The notes below the pieces were generated by a model. It searched no databases. It saw nothing but the letters and a program-made list of their open reading frames with translations, and was not told where the DNA came from. The translations under genes and the position numbers were made by a program. Below, piece by piece: positions 41,849 to 50,972 of a DNA stretch of 64,000 bases. Source of the stretch: G963667675 sp965197565 (GTDB taxonomy: Bacteria > Chloroflexota > Dehalococcoidia > Lucifugimonadales > UBA3495). Numbering within the stretch: the first letter of the stretch is position 1; every line of letters begins with the position of its first letter. The DNA lies in assembly GCA_965197565.1 (NCBI GenBank), contig CBDANK010000004.1, forward strand, positions 1,488,001 to 1,552,000. The letters are read 5' to 3'.

Positions 41849-43567
41849 TTATTCGTCGCTTAGAAAGACGTAGCGGAGTCTTGGAATGTACAAAGGAGGC
41901 AGCAGATAGTCCTGGACGTTGGGCTTGACCAGCACGTACCGTTCACCGCTGTACCACAGGGGAACCCAAGGGGCGTCATCGATGATCTGCTGCTCGATCT
42001 GATTGTAGATCCGGTAACGAACCAGTTGATCGGTCTCGGTGCGGGCTTGCTCCAACAGGGCGTCCACCTGAGGGTTGTTGTAGTTGGTGTGATTATTGCT
42101 GCTTTCGCTGTGAAACAGGATATCCAGGAAGTTTTCCGGGTCTGGGTAGTCGGCGATCCAACCGATGTCGAACATCTGGAAGCGGCGTTTGTGCAGGTCT
42201 TTTAAGAAAGTGGCAAATTCGGTTTGCTGAAACTCCGCCTCGATGCCCAGGTTCTTCTCCCACATCTGGAGGACCACTTCCATGTCCAGGCTAACCGTGG
42301 CGCCGAAGCTGCCCGCCGTGGTGATGGTAATGGGAGGCATATTTTCCAGGTCGCCGCCGTAGCTGGACTCCTCCAACAACCTTCTGGCCTCAACCGGATT
42401 AAACTCGTAGCCCTTCAAACTTTCGTTGAATCCCGGAAAGCCGGGAGGAAGGATTCCCTGGGCGGGAACGACCTGGTCACCCAGCACGATCGTAGCTATC
42501 TCCTGCTTGTCAATGGCCAAGTTTAGTGCTTGCCGTACCTTGGGATCGTCTAAAGGAGGCTCGTTGACGTTCATTCCAATATATTGAACGCTGAAGGACG
42601 GCGGGGCCCTGCGTAGTTCGGGGTTCAGTGAATTGCCCGGGTCCAGCAGTCGGTCAAGATCGGCCAACGCCACGCCGGAGATGTGGATTTCATCATTTTC
42701 GTACATCAGCATGGAGGTGCCGCCGCTGAGAATCATCTCCACTTCCGCCAAGTGGGGCGGACCCAGGTGATAGCTATCGTTGCGCTTAAGCACGAGCAAT
42801 TCGCCTACGTCGTACTGAGCAAGCTTGAAGGGGCCGGTGCCATTGGGACTTCGGAACCAGTTGCGCGGGTTGGACTCCACATTTTCCTGGTCCAGCACGA
42901 AGCCTGTGGGATAGGTCAGCTTGGCTAGAAAGTATGATTTGGGGGCATCTATCCTAATCTCCAAGGTGTTGTCGTCGATGACCCGCACGCCGGAGATACT
43001 CTGAGCGTCGCCGTTAAGCTTTTCTTTAACACCCACTATATCGCCCAGGTACTGGTCCACAACCGGCGACTCGGTCAACGGGTTGGTGGCCCGCTCCAAG
43101 GACCATTGCACGTCATCTGCGGTGACCGGACGGCCGTTATGGAAAGTTGCTCCGGGCTGCAGATGAAAAGTGTAGACCCGGCCATCCGGACTGATATCCC
43201 AACTTTCAGCCAGGTCGGGGACAATGTTCAAGTCTCTATCGATTGTCACCAGGCCGCCGTATATTTCTATGATTATTTGGCCTGACGTGGCATCGGTAGT
43301 CAGGTGAGGGTCGAGGGTGGGCGGGTCTATATACAAGCGCACCAGCTTTCCACCATCTTCCTCCCCAACTGCGTCGATACCGGTAGCCGTTTGAGCAGTC
43401 GAAGTAGACTGGGCAGTCGCCGAAGCAGTGTCGGTTGAGGATTCCGGCTCCGATGTCGGCTGCCCCGCCGGGGATGTGGCGGAGGAACCCGAGCAAGCAG
43501 CTATCAAAAAAACGCTGCCCAAGACTGCCAATAGCACTTTCCAAGTCATATAAGACTTCCTCTGCAC
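41849..43567 (-). CDS. Peptide-binding lipoprotein of ABC transporter (SBP family 5)
   Basis: This 572-aa protein is a type-5 extracellular solute-binding protein. The signal peptide ends in the lipobox LIAAC-S, then a Ser/Thr-rich linker (about 26-65), then the binding fold with SWDISPDGRVYTFHLQPGATFHNGRPVTADDVQWSLERA, a family signature. It delivers peptides or similar ligands to the two permeases encoded downstream. It is the first gene of the operon. Confidence 0.93.
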   Translation of the reverse strand: MQRKSYMTWKVLLAVLGSVFLIAACSGSSATSPAGQPTSEPESSTDTASATAQSTSTAQTATGIDAVGEEDGGKLVRLYIDPPTLDPHLTTDATSGQIIIEIYGGLVTIDRDLNIVPDLAESWDISPDGRVYTFHLQPGATFHNGRPVTADDVQWSLERATNPLTESPVVDQYLGDIVGVKEKLNGDAQSISGVRVIDDNTLEIRIDAPKSYFLAKLTYPTGFVLDQENVESNPRNWFRSPNGTGPFKLAQYDVGELLVLKRNDSYHLGPPHLAEVEMILSGGTSMLMYENDEIHISGVALADLDRLLDPGNSLNPELRRAPPSFSVQYIGMNVNEPPLDDPKVRQALNLAIDKQEIATIVLGDQVVPAQGILPPGFPGFNESLKGYEFNPVEARRLLEESSYGGDLENMPPITITTAGSFGATVSLDMEVVLQMWEKNLGIEAEFQQTEFATFLKDLHKRRFQMFDIGWIADYPDPENFLDILFHSESSNNHTNYNNPQVDALLEQARTETDQLVRYRIYNQIEQQIIDDAPWVPLWYSGERYVLVKPNVQDYLLPPLYIPRLRYVFLSDE

Positions 43568-43705
43568 CCGGCTCAGGGTAATTCAGCTATTAATGAGAAA
43601 CTCCGGTTTCTTCGCTGGTCTTTCTCTTCCGGTGTCCATCCACTCTAGATTAACACGCCGGGTTAAATTCAACCAAATTAAGGACCTCGGGAGGCCCAGG
43701 GTTTC

Positions 43706-43734
43706 TTGTCAGTAACCGGGGTATTTGCTACCAT
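43706..43734 (+). promoter_or_regulatory. Promoter for the tRNA pair
   Basis: TTGTCA (43706-43711) and TACCAT (43729-43734) are 17 bp apart and about 77 bp before tRNA-His. Both boxes are partial matches. Confidence 0.4.
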
Positions 43735-43810
43735 ATTCAGGCTGAAGTGTGTCGGGTCCGGCGGGCCGTTAAGCTCTCGCCAACCGGGCCGCTCCGGTCC
43801 AATCTCTCGC

Positions 43811-43888
43811 GGCGAGCGTAGCCAAGGGGTCTAAGGCGCCTGTCTGTGGCACAGGAGATCACGGGTTCGAATCCCGTCGCTCGCCCCA
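43811..43888 (+). tRNA. tRNA-His (GTG)
   Basis: A complete cloverleaf: acceptor GCGAGCG/CGCTCGC, anticodon stem CCTGT/ACAGG with loop CTGTGGC (anticodon GTG), and T-loop GGTTCGAAT. The extra 5' G pairs with C73, the tRNA-His identity mark, and CCA is encoded. Confidence 0.95.
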
Positions 43889-43910
43889 CCGAGTCGTTTC
43901 ATTCCTGCCC

Positions 43911-43986
43911 GCGTCTGTAGCTCAATGGATAGAGCACTGGGCTTCGGACCCAGGGGTTGCGGGTTCGACTCCTGCCAGGCGCGCCA
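43911..43986 (+). tRNA. tRNA-Arg (TCG)
   Basis: The acceptor GCGTCTG/CAGGCGC has one G-T pair. The anticodon stem CTGGG/CCCAG has loop CTTCGGA (anticodon TCG), the T-arm contains GGTTCGACT, and CCA is encoded. It lies 22 bp after tRNA-His and is probably co-transcribed. Confidence 0.94.
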
Positions 43987-44092
43987 TATTTTATATCTAC
44001 AACCGAGCCCTTGGGCAGGGGCGTTTGAGTTTTTGGCTAAAATAACCTGCCTAAAATAACCCTGGGAACTCAGTGAAGGGAGGAGGGAATCT

Positions 44093-45043
44093 GTGCGAGT
44101 CCTAGTTACCGGGGCCACCGGTTTTCTCGGCCGCCGGGTAGTGTCTGAGTTGCAGGAACAGCGCCACAAAGTGCGGTGCTTGGTGCACACTCCGGGCCGA
44201 GAGCGGGTGTTCCCGCCCCGGTCGGTGGACATTCACTACGGAAATGTTCTTCACCCGGATACCTTGACCGCCGCATTTCAGGACGTGGAAGCGGTGGTTC
44301 ACCTGGTGAGCATCATCCGTCAACGCAAGGACCAGACCTACGATCAGGTCAACCGGCAGGGCGTCAACAACGTAGTGGCGGCGGCCAGGGAGAGCAGGGT
44401 CAAGCACTTCGTTCTAGTCAGTGCCCTGGGTGCTGGGGAAGACCGCGCTTACCCCTATCTGTACAGCAAATGGCAAGGGGAGCAGGAGGTAGTGAACAGC
44501 GGGCTTCCTCACACTATTATCCGGCCTTCCATAATGTTCGGGGCCGGTGACGAGTTCTTGAACATCCTAGCGGGGCTGATGAGGGTTTCCCCACTGGCGC
44601 TGGTGGTTGGGTCGGGCAGAAACCGGCTTCAGCCCATTGCGGTAGAGGACATGGCGCGATGTATAGCTCTCGCCGTAGACCGAGAAAGCCTTAAAGGAAA
44701 AACCATAGAGGTGGGTGGACCAAAGCAGGTCAGCTACAACGAGATCATGGCTATCGTTGCTCGGGCCCTTGGCAGACGGCGTCTCCGGTTCCATGTTCCG
44801 GTATGGATGATGTACGTCCTGGCTGTTGTGGCTCAACGCATAGTGCCCCGGCCGCCGGTGACCACCGACCAACTCCGAATGCTTGCCATCAGAAACGTCG
44901 CCGAGCCGGACGTTGTAGAGAAGACATTTGGCTTTACCCCCAGGGCACTGGAAGGTAACATAGATTACGTCAGGTCGGTGAGCTTCCTGGATGGAATCGA
45001 CATCCTGACGGGCCACATGCCCCGTCGCATTCGTGACCACTGA
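44093..45043 (+). CDS. NDUFA9-like NAD(P)-binding protein (atypical SDR)
   Basis: This 316-aa protein starts at a GTG with MRVLVTGATGFLGRRVVSEL, the Rossmann loop of extended/atypical SDRs. It continues with VEAVVHLVSIIRQ, VSALGAGEDRAYPYLYSKWQGEQEV (the Tyr/Lys pair) and PLQPIAVEDMARCI-like LQPIAVEDMARCIALAV. These match the complex I NDUFA9 relatives found in bacteria, which lack a fixed function. GGGAGGAGG precedes the start. No complex I genes are nearby. folC follows after about 50 bp. Confidence 0.83.
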   Translation: MRVLVTGATGFLGRRVVSELQEQRHKVRCLVHTPGRERVFPPRSVDIHYGNVLHPDTLTAAFQDVEAVVHLVSIIRQRKDQTYDQVNRQGVNNVVAAARESRVKHFVLVSALGAGEDRAYPYLYSKWQGEQEVVNSGLPHTIIRPSIMFGAGDEFLNILAGLMRVSPLALVVGSGRNRLQPIAVEDMARCIALAVDRESLKGKTIEVGGPKQVSYNEIMAIVARALGRRRLRFHVPVWMMYVLAVVAQRIVPRPPVTTDQLRMLAIRNVAEPDVVEKTFGFTPRALEGNIDYVRSVSFLDGIDILTGHMPRRIRDH

Positions 45044-45094
45044 GGAGCTGCCCGACCACCGCCCCTACCAACAATTTGCGACTGCGCTGGAGCC

Positions 45095-46462
45095 TTGGCA
45101 TTGGACTACAAGCAGTCCATAGACCGGTTGATGTCCTTGGTCGATCACGAGCGGACCGGCCTGCAAGGCCCGCGCCAGAAAGTAATCTACGACCTAAGCC
45201 GTATCCAGGCTTTGTTAAAGCTCCTGGGCAACCCGCACACCGCAGCCCGCACCATTCACATTGCCGGCACCAAGGGCAAGGGCAGCACAGCGGCTCTCTG
45301 TGACGCAGCATTGCACGCCGCCGGCTACCGGACCGGCTTCTATTCCTCACCCCATTTGCACAGCTTCTTGGAACGAATCCGCCGGGACACCAAGCCTATT
45401 TCCCAGGCCGAGTTTACCGCTCTGGTAGAAGAGGTGTGGCCGCATCAGCTAACGGCAACAAATGATGCCGGGCTTGGCCCGGTTAGCTTCTTCGAATTTA
45501 TGACTGCTATGAGTTTCCAGAGTTTCAAAGAAGCCAAGTCGGATTTTCAAACGATAGAGGTGGGGTTGGGCGGCCGGCTCGACGCCACCAACGTGGTAGA
45601 CCCCGATGTTTGTGTAATCACGTCCATTAGCCGGGACCATACCGCTGTCTTGGGAGATTCGTTGAGCCAGATCGCCGCCGAAAAAGCCGGCATCATCAAA
45701 AGCGGTTCCCAGGTGGTGGTCGCTCCTCAATCGCCGGAGGCGTTAGGGTCTGTGGAATGGGCTTGCCAACGAATGGGAGTCCGCCCCATTCAAGTCGGCC
45801 GCGACCTGACCTGGCGGCGCGAGACCGTCAGCCCGGACGGCCAGAGCTTCTCGGTCCAGGGCCGCTTGGGCCGCTATCAACTAACTATTCCTCTGCTGGG
45901 CGGCTACCAACTGGAGAACGCTACTGCGGCCGTAGCCGCTCTGGAGGTCTTGAGGGACCAGGGCCATGCAATATCGCCGGATGCCATCCAGCGTGGTTTT
46001 GCCGGTGTATCCTGGCCTTGCCGCATGGAAGTACTGTCCCGGTCTCCCCTAGTGGTTGCCGACGGCGCCCACAATCCGTACTCTATGGAAGCCCTACTCG
46101 ACTCCCTGCCAGAGTACTTGCCCCACCGCCGCCTATTATTAATAGCGGGCTTCTCCCGGGACAAGAACGTTGAGGACATGGTCCGCCGGCTGGTGCTGGC
46201 TCAGCCCAAGGTATTCGCCACCGCATCCCGCCATCCCCGCTCGCTGTCCCCCAAGGCCGTAGCCGCCAGATTCATGGACTTGGGCACATCAGCCGTGGAA
46301 ACCGAGAGCTCCGCGGAAGCCTTGGGACAAGCCTTAGCAATTGCCGGAGAAAATGACCTGGTGCTAGCCACAGGTTCCCTATTTGTGGCCGCCGAGGTGC
46401 GGGAAGCAATGCTTGGGATAGAGCCGGAAATTTATCCCGACCTTTTGCCATTGGACCGGTAG
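45095..46462 (+). CDS. folC: Folylpolyglutamate synthase / dihydrofolate synthase
   Basis: This 455-aa Mur-ligase-family enzyme adds glutamate to folates. It has the ATP loop IHIAGTKGKGSTAAL, the FolC-specific SSPHLHSFLERIR, LGGRLDATNVVDP, and the C-terminal VADGAHNPYSMEALL. The start is a TTG (45095), weakly supported, with GGAGCC upstream. Whether it has both synthase activities cannot be read from the sequence. Confidence 0.92.
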   Translation: MALDYKQSIDRLMSLVDHERTGLQGPRQKVIYDLSRIQALLKLLGNPHTAARTIHIAGTKGKGSTAALCDAALHAAGYRTGFYSSPHLHSFLERIRRDTKPISQAEFTALVEEVWPHQLTATNDAGLGPVSFFEFMTAMSFQSFKEAKSDFQTIEVGLGGRLDATNVVDPDVCVITSISRDHTAVLGDSLSQIAAEKAGIIKSGSQVVVAPQSPEALGSVEWACQRMGVRPIQVGRDLTWRRETVSPDGQSFSVQGRLGRYQLTIPLLGGYQLENATAAVAALEVLRDQGHAISPDAIQRGFAGVSWPCRMEVLSRSPLVVADGAHNPYSMEALLDSLPEYLPHRRLLLIAGFSRDKNVEDMVRRLVLAQPKVFATASRHPRSLSPKAVAARFMDLGTSAVETESSAEALGQALAIAGENDLVLATGSLFVAAEVREAMLGIEPEIYPDLLPLDR

Positions 46463-46621
46463 GGGCATAAAGGCCTGTGACGAACACCTATTTTGCCCTG
46501 CCCTGGGGAACCAAATCCTGAATATCATTTACCCTACGCCGGTGGACAATTGTCGACCAGCGGAAACCCATTGGAAAAGGCTTCAGACCAAACACAGGTC
46601 CCATGAAGTGAAGGGGTTGCA

Positions 46622-47872
46622 GTGAGCAAACCAAGAGTTGTTATAACCGGGATTGGCGCGATTACCCCTTTAGGACGTACTGCCGAGGCCTTCTGGGAGA
46701 ACCTGGTGGCCGGCAAGTCCGGCATAGGTCCCATGACTCTCTGCGACCCCACCGACTACCCTTGCCGAATTTCCGGTGAAGTAAGCGACTTTGACCCGGA
46801 GGAATATGTAAGCTCGCGAGAGGCCCGGAGAATGGCCCGGTTTTCCCAATTGGCGGTGGCTGCCGGGCTAACGGCAGTGGAGTCCGCCCGGCTTGATATG
46901 TCCTTGGAGGACCCGTTCCGGGTCGGGGTGATACTGGGCAACGGCAACGGCGGATTCCCTACTTTGGAGGAGAATTGCCGGATTTTGGCCGACCGGGGCG
47001 GCATGAGGATGTCACCCTTCTTTTTCCCGATGGTCCTGCCCAACATGGCCACAGCTAATGTAAGCCGCTTCGTGGGTGCCCAAGGATATAATTCCACGGC
47101 GACGACAGCCTGCGCCGCCTCCAATCAGGCCATCGGTGAAGCTCTGGAAGTGATTCGCCGCGGCGCGGCCGACGTGGTGTTGGCCGGGGGCGCCGAGGCC
47201 GGCATCAGCCAACTGGGACTGGCCGGCTTCGCTGTGATGCGGGCTCTCAGCACCCGCAACGATGACCCCCAGGCAGCCAGCCGCCCGTTCGACGCCCAGA
47301 GGGACGGCTTCGTGCCCGCCGAGGGTTCGGTGGTGCTGGTGCTGGAAAGCTTGGAACACGCCTTAGGCCGAAACGCCGGGATCCTTGCCGAGCTGTCCGG
47401 TTTCGGTTGTACCGCAGATGCCTCTCATCCGGTCCAACCAGAGAAGAGCGGGGCCAGTGCGGCAGAGGCTATGCGGCAAGCGCTGGCCGATGCCGACGCG
47501 TCCCTGGATCAGGTGGACTATATCAATGCTCATGGAACTTCCACGCCCCTCAACGACACCGTGGAAACTGCGGCCATCAAGCGCCTCTTCGGCGGCCGCG
47601 CCTACCGAATACCCATCAGTTCCACAAAGTCGATGATCGGCCACTCCCTGGGTGCCTCCGGTGCCTTGGAGGCGGTGGCCTGCGTCAAGGCAATCACCGA
47701 GGGCTTTGTCCATCCCACTATCAACTACCAGGTGCCCGACCCGGACTGTGACTTGGACTATGTTCCCAACGTCGCTAGGAAATGCCGGGTTGATGTTGCT
47801 CTGTCCAATGCCTTCGGCTTCGGAGGACAGAACGCCTGCCTGGTCTTTCGCAAATACAACCCGGACAGCTAG
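46622..47872 (+). CDS. fabF: Beta-ketoacyl-ACP synthase II
   Basis: This 416-aa condensing enzyme elongates acyl-ACP in fatty acid synthesis. The Cys-His-His triad is Cys164 (TTACAASNQAIGE), His304 (INAHGTSTPLND) and His341 (GHSLGASGALE). The start is GTG at 46622. It stands alone: no acpP, fabG or fabD is adjacent, and polyketide-type roles are less likely given its close match to FabF. Confidence 0.9.
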   Translation: MSKPRVVITGIGAITPLGRTAEAFWENLVAGKSGIGPMTLCDPTDYPCRISGEVSDFDPEEYVSSREARRMARFSQLAVAAGLTAVESARLDMSLEDPFRVGVILGNGNGGFPTLEENCRILADRGGMRMSPFFFPMVLPNMATANVSRFVGAQGYNSTATTACAASNQAIGEALEVIRRGAADVVLAGGAEAGISQLGLAGFAVMRALSTRNDDPQAASRPFDAQRDGFVPAEGSVVLVLESLEHALGRNAGILAELSGFGCTADASHPVQPEKSGASAAEAMRQALADADASLDQVDYINAHGTSTPLNDTVETAAIKRLFGGRAYRIPISSTKSMIGHSLGASGALEAVACVKAITEGFVHPTINYQVPDPDCDLDYVPNVARKCRVDVALSNAFGFGGQNACLVFRKYNPDS

Positions 47873-47993
47873 AGTATGTCGCTCATTCCCCACGGCCCGG
47901 TGACTGAATTACCTTGACCCTGTTATACCGCCAGCCTAGAATGCGGCGCCAGGTAGTTCCTGTTTCTCGTTGTCGTGCGACATCAGGGGGCCA

Positions 47994-49022
47994 ATGGCTG
48001 AACGCCTAGTTTCAGGAATCGCCCAAGCGGAGGACCAGGACCTTTCGCTGCGGCCCAAACGCATGGCCGACTTCGTGGGGCAAGCCCAAACCAAAGACAA
48101 CCTGGGCATCGCTATTGAAGCAGCGAAAATCCGGGGAGAGCCCCTAGACCATGTGATAATCTACGGTCCACCCGGTCTGGGCAAGACCACTTTAGCCCAC
48201 ATCATTGCCCAGGAAATGGGAGCCGGCATCAGGGTCACCTCGGGGCCGGCGGTGGAGCGGGCCGGCGACATGGCGGCCATCTTGACCAGCTTGCAGCACA
48301 GCGACCTACTGTTCATCGACGAGGTGCACCGGCTCAACCGGGTTGTGGAGGAAGTCCTCTACTCGGCTATGGAGGACTTCTTCTTGTCCTGGATGGTGGG
48401 CAAAGGTCTGGCGGCCCGCAACGTAAACCTGCGCATCAAGCCCTTTACGCTGGTCGGAGCCACCACTCGGTACTCGATGATCAGCGCTCCCTTGCGCGAC
48501 CGGTTCGGCTCGGTGTTCCGCTTGGAGTACTACGACCCCGAGGACATGATAGTAATCGTTGAACGATCGGCCCGAATCCTGAAAACCGACATCGATCAGG
48601 AGGGTGTGGAGGAAATCGCTTCCCGCTCTCGGGGGACTCCCCGCATCGCCAACCGCTTGTTAAAGCGGTCCCGAGACTACGCCCTGGTACGGGCGGACAA
48701 CCGGATTACCGGCCCTGTGGCCCGGGCCGCCTTGGCCCAGTTGAATGTAGACGAGCAGGGTCTGGACCAGTCCGATCACAGGCTGTTGGAGAGCATTATC
48801 GACAAGTTCGATGGCGGGCCGGTAGGGCTGGATACCCTGGCCGCGGCCATCAACGAGGACGCCGACACCATCATGGACGTATGGGAGCCCTACTTGCTGC
48901 AACTGGGCTTTCTGGAGCGCACTCCCCGGGGGCGGGTCGCAACCCGCTTGGCCCACGCATACCTGGACCGGCCTTACAATCGTTTCGAAGCCAAAGACCA
49001 AGGCCGCTTGTCGGGCTTTTGA
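47994..49022 (+). CDS. ruvB: Holliday junction branch-migration helicase RuvB
   Basis: This 342-aa AAA+ ATPase drives branch migration with RuvA. It has Walker A GPPGLGKT (58-65), Walker B FIDE (107-110), the sensor/Arg-finger region APLRDRFGSVFRLEYY and the C-terminal winged helix. The ATG at 47994 follows CAGGGGG and is preferred over an upstream start at 47970. ruvA and ruvC are not adjacent. A restriction-modification cassette follows it. Confidence 0.95.
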   Translation: MAERLVSGIAQAEDQDLSLRPKRMADFVGQAQTKDNLGIAIEAAKIRGEPLDHVIIYGPPGLGKTTLAHIIAQEMGAGIRVTSGPAVERAGDMAAILTSLQHSDLLFIDEVHRLNRVVEEVLYSAMEDFFLSWMVGKGLAARNVNLRIKPFTLVGATTRYSMISAPLRDRFGSVFRLEYYDPEDMIVIVERSARILKTDIDQEGVEEIASRSRGTPRIANRLLKRSRDYALVRADNRITGPVARAALAQLNVDEQGLDQSDHRLLESIIDKFDGGPVGLDTLAAAINEDADTIMDVWEPYLLQLGFLERTPRGRVATRLAHAYLDRPYNRFEAKDQGRLSGF

Positions 49023-49084
49023 CCGGAACCCATTGCTAACGGGTATTTATTTACTAGCACTGGACGTAAAGACCAGTTAAGACA

Positions 49085-50059
49085 ATGCAAGGAAACATCA
49101 TCAAAAATCAAATCCTAAGCAGCAATGACCAGGCACTTTTGCCCATCCCCCATCCTATACCCTATCAGGGAAGCAAACGCTCGTTTGCTTCGACAATTAC
49201 TGCTCTGTTCCCAGACTGCATAGACAGATTAATAGAGCCTTTCGCTGGTTCAGCAGCCGTAACACTTGCCGCCGCCTACCAGGGGAAGGTAGAAAGATTT
49301 CTTTTAAATGACGCTAACGAAGCCCTCATCCATCTCTGGCTCGAAATCATACATAAACCAACTGCCCTTTCAGATGCCTATGAACGCCTTTGGTGGCATC
49401 AACAAGGGCGGGAGAGGAAATTTTACGATGCCGTCCGCACGAGATTCAATCTAACGCAGAGGCCTGACTACTTTCTGTACTTGCTCGCTCGCTGCGTGAA
49501 AGCATCTATCCGATACAACCCCGAAGGACAGTTCAATCAGAGCCCGGACAACAGGCGGAAAGGTGCCAAACCTTCGACTATGAGGGCTCGAGTCTTGGGC
49601 GCTTCACTCCTACTTGCTGACAAAACAACGTTAAGCAGTTCTGACTACACTGATACGCTCCAATGCGCTGGCCCCCTAGACCTCGTTTACATGGATCCAC
49701 CCTACGCGGGGGTGCGCAATGGAAAGGATCACAGGTACGCAGGATCACTCCGTTTTGACGAGCACAAATTCGTAACTGTGCTTCAAACGCTAAACGACCG
49801 AGGTATTTCGTTCATACTTAGCTATGACGGAAGAACCGGTGACAAGAGGTTTTCGAATGGTCTACCCCCTTCGCTTGGACTGTCCCGTTTGGAGATAGAG
49901 GTCGGAAGGTCATCCCAAGCCACGCTTTTGGGCCGTGATGAGACAACTATAGAATCTCTATATCTCTCTCCAGCGTTGGTTAATCGAACGCGGGCGTCTC
50001 AGAAGTCGTACCGACAGGCGAACCCTCTACAAATACCGTTGTTTGTTCCACACGTATGA
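49085..50059 (+). CDS. D12-class DNA adenine methyltransferase (restriction-modification)
   Basis: This 324-aa protein is an N6-adenine methylase of the Dam/D12 class. PIPYQGSKRSFAS starts the SAM-binding region, EPFAGSAAVTLAAAY is motif I, and VYMDPPYAG carries the catalytic DPPY. It should protect the host from the HNH nuclease encoded next. Codon use is visibly A/T-richer than in flanking genes, as expected of a recently acquired module. Its stop overlaps the next start by 4 bp (ATGA). Confidence 0.9.
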   Translation: MQGNIIKNQILSSNDQALLPIPHPIPYQGSKRSFASTITALFPDCIDRLIEPFAGSAAVTLAAAYQGKVERFLLNDANEALIHLWLEIIHKPTALSDAYERLWWHQQGRERKFYDAVRTRFNLTQRPDYFLYLLARCVKASIRYNPEGQFNQSPDNRRKGAKPSTMRARVLGASLLLADKTTLSSSDYTDTLQCAGPLDLVYMDPPYAGVRNGKDHRYAGSLRFDEHKFVTVLQTLNDRGISFILSYDGRTGDKRFSNGLPPSLGLSRLEIEVGRSSQATLLGRDETTIESLYLSPALVNRTRASQKSYRQANPLQIPLFVPHV

Positions 50060-50808
50060 CCCAAGAGAACTATCCAGCTGAATTTATGGCACGCCTTCGA
50101 GCAGTATCGAATCTCCGTCCGAGACGTGTCATTGATCATATACTCGAGCATGGATTCGTCACAACCGAGGAGCTAAGAGAGGTTTACGGCTATGACCATC
50201 CGCCAAGAGCGGCCCGGGACGTACGGGAGCAAGGGATACCTCTCGAAACTTTCAGAGTGAGGAACACTCAAGGCAGGTCTATAGGCGCCTATAGATTTGG
50301 CGACCCAAATGCAGTTTTGTCAGACAGGGTTGGTGGTAGACGGTCGTTTTCAAGGCAGTTCAAACAAAGCCTGCTGACACTCTCTACAGAACGATGCTTT
50401 GTTTGTTCTCAGTCCTATCAGGCGCGCTATTTTCAAGTAGACCACCGCGTGCCGTATGAGGTTTCTGGCGAACCGGCGAGTGCTGACAGAGTTCTGGATG
50501 ACTACATGCTTATTTGTGGTTCTTGCAACAGGGCTAAGTCGTGGTCATGTGAGCATTGTCCCAATTGGCTAGAGGATAAATCTCCAGAAATTTGCATGTC
50601 TTGTTATTGGGGATCTCCTGAGTCGTATAAACATATCGGCCTTCGTGAGATGCGCCGTGTTGACGTCGTGTGGAGCGAGGGTGAAGTCGAGCAATATGAG
50701 ATGCTTCGAACTCGCGCCGAATCACTGGGTACTCCGCTTCCTGACTATGTGAAGGGAGTGCTGCACAGGAGCTCCGTCAGGGAATCCCGGCATACACCTG
50801 AGAACTGA
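50056..50808 (+). CDS. HNH restriction endonuclease (partner of the D12 methylase)
   Basis: This 250-aa protein has an N-terminal helix-turn-helix-like region (VIDHILEHGFVTTEELREVYGY), then an HNH nuclease core with FQVDHRVPYEV (the DH pair) and LICGSCNRAKS (the final Asn). Zinc pairs are CFVC, CGSC, CEHC and CMSC. Overlapping a D12 methylase gene, it is almost certainly the type II restriction enzyme. Codon use is A/T-rich like that of the methylase. Recognition site is unknown. Confidence 0.85.
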   Translation: MTQENYPAEFMARLRAVSNLRPRRVIDHILEHGFVTTEELREVYGYDHPPRAARDVREQGIPLETFRVRNTQGRSIGAYRFGDPNAVLSDRVGGRRSFSRQFKQSLLTLSTERCFVCSQSYQARYFQVDHRVPYEVSGEPASADRVLDDYMLICGSCNRAKSWSCEHCPNWLEDKSPEICMSCYWGSPESYKHIGLREMRRVDVVWSEGEVEQYEMLRTRAESLGTPLPDYVKGVLHRSSVRESRHTPEN

Positions 50809-50847
50809 GTCTGGATGCTCTAGGTCCATAAGCCTAAACAGTTAGCC

Positions 50848-50876
50848 TTGAAACCGCCGCTTGGCGGTGTTATACT
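50848..50876 (+). promoter_or_regulatory. Sigma70-type promoter for the nusA operon
   Basis: TTGAAA (50848-50853) and TATACT (50871-50876) are exactly 17 bp apart. Transcription would start near 50883 and run through the hairpin at 50901-50923 into nusA. Confidence 0.75.
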
Positions 50877-50900
50877 AGGTTCACATAGTCCTTCCTTATT

Positions 50901-50923
50901 GAAAGCGGGGTTCTCCCGCTTTC
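50901..50923 (+). promoter_or_regulatory. Leader hairpin before nusA (possible attenuator)
   Basis: GAAAGCGGG (50901-50909) pairs perfectly with CCCGCTTTC (50915-50923) around GTTCT, followed by TTGTTG. It lies between the promoter and nusA. A short U-containing tail would suit attenuation, perhaps by NusA itself. Confidence 0.5.
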
Positions 50924-50972
50924 TTGTTGAGAGGCCCAGGGCCAAAAGCAAGTTGGTTAAGGGGGCTTGGCG

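Noticed and set aside
43811..43986. One of the two tRNAs being tRNA-Sec (needed for the selenoprotein)
   Set aside because: Anticodons read GTG (His) and TCG (Arg); neither has the TCA anticodon or the long variable arm of tRNA-Sec.
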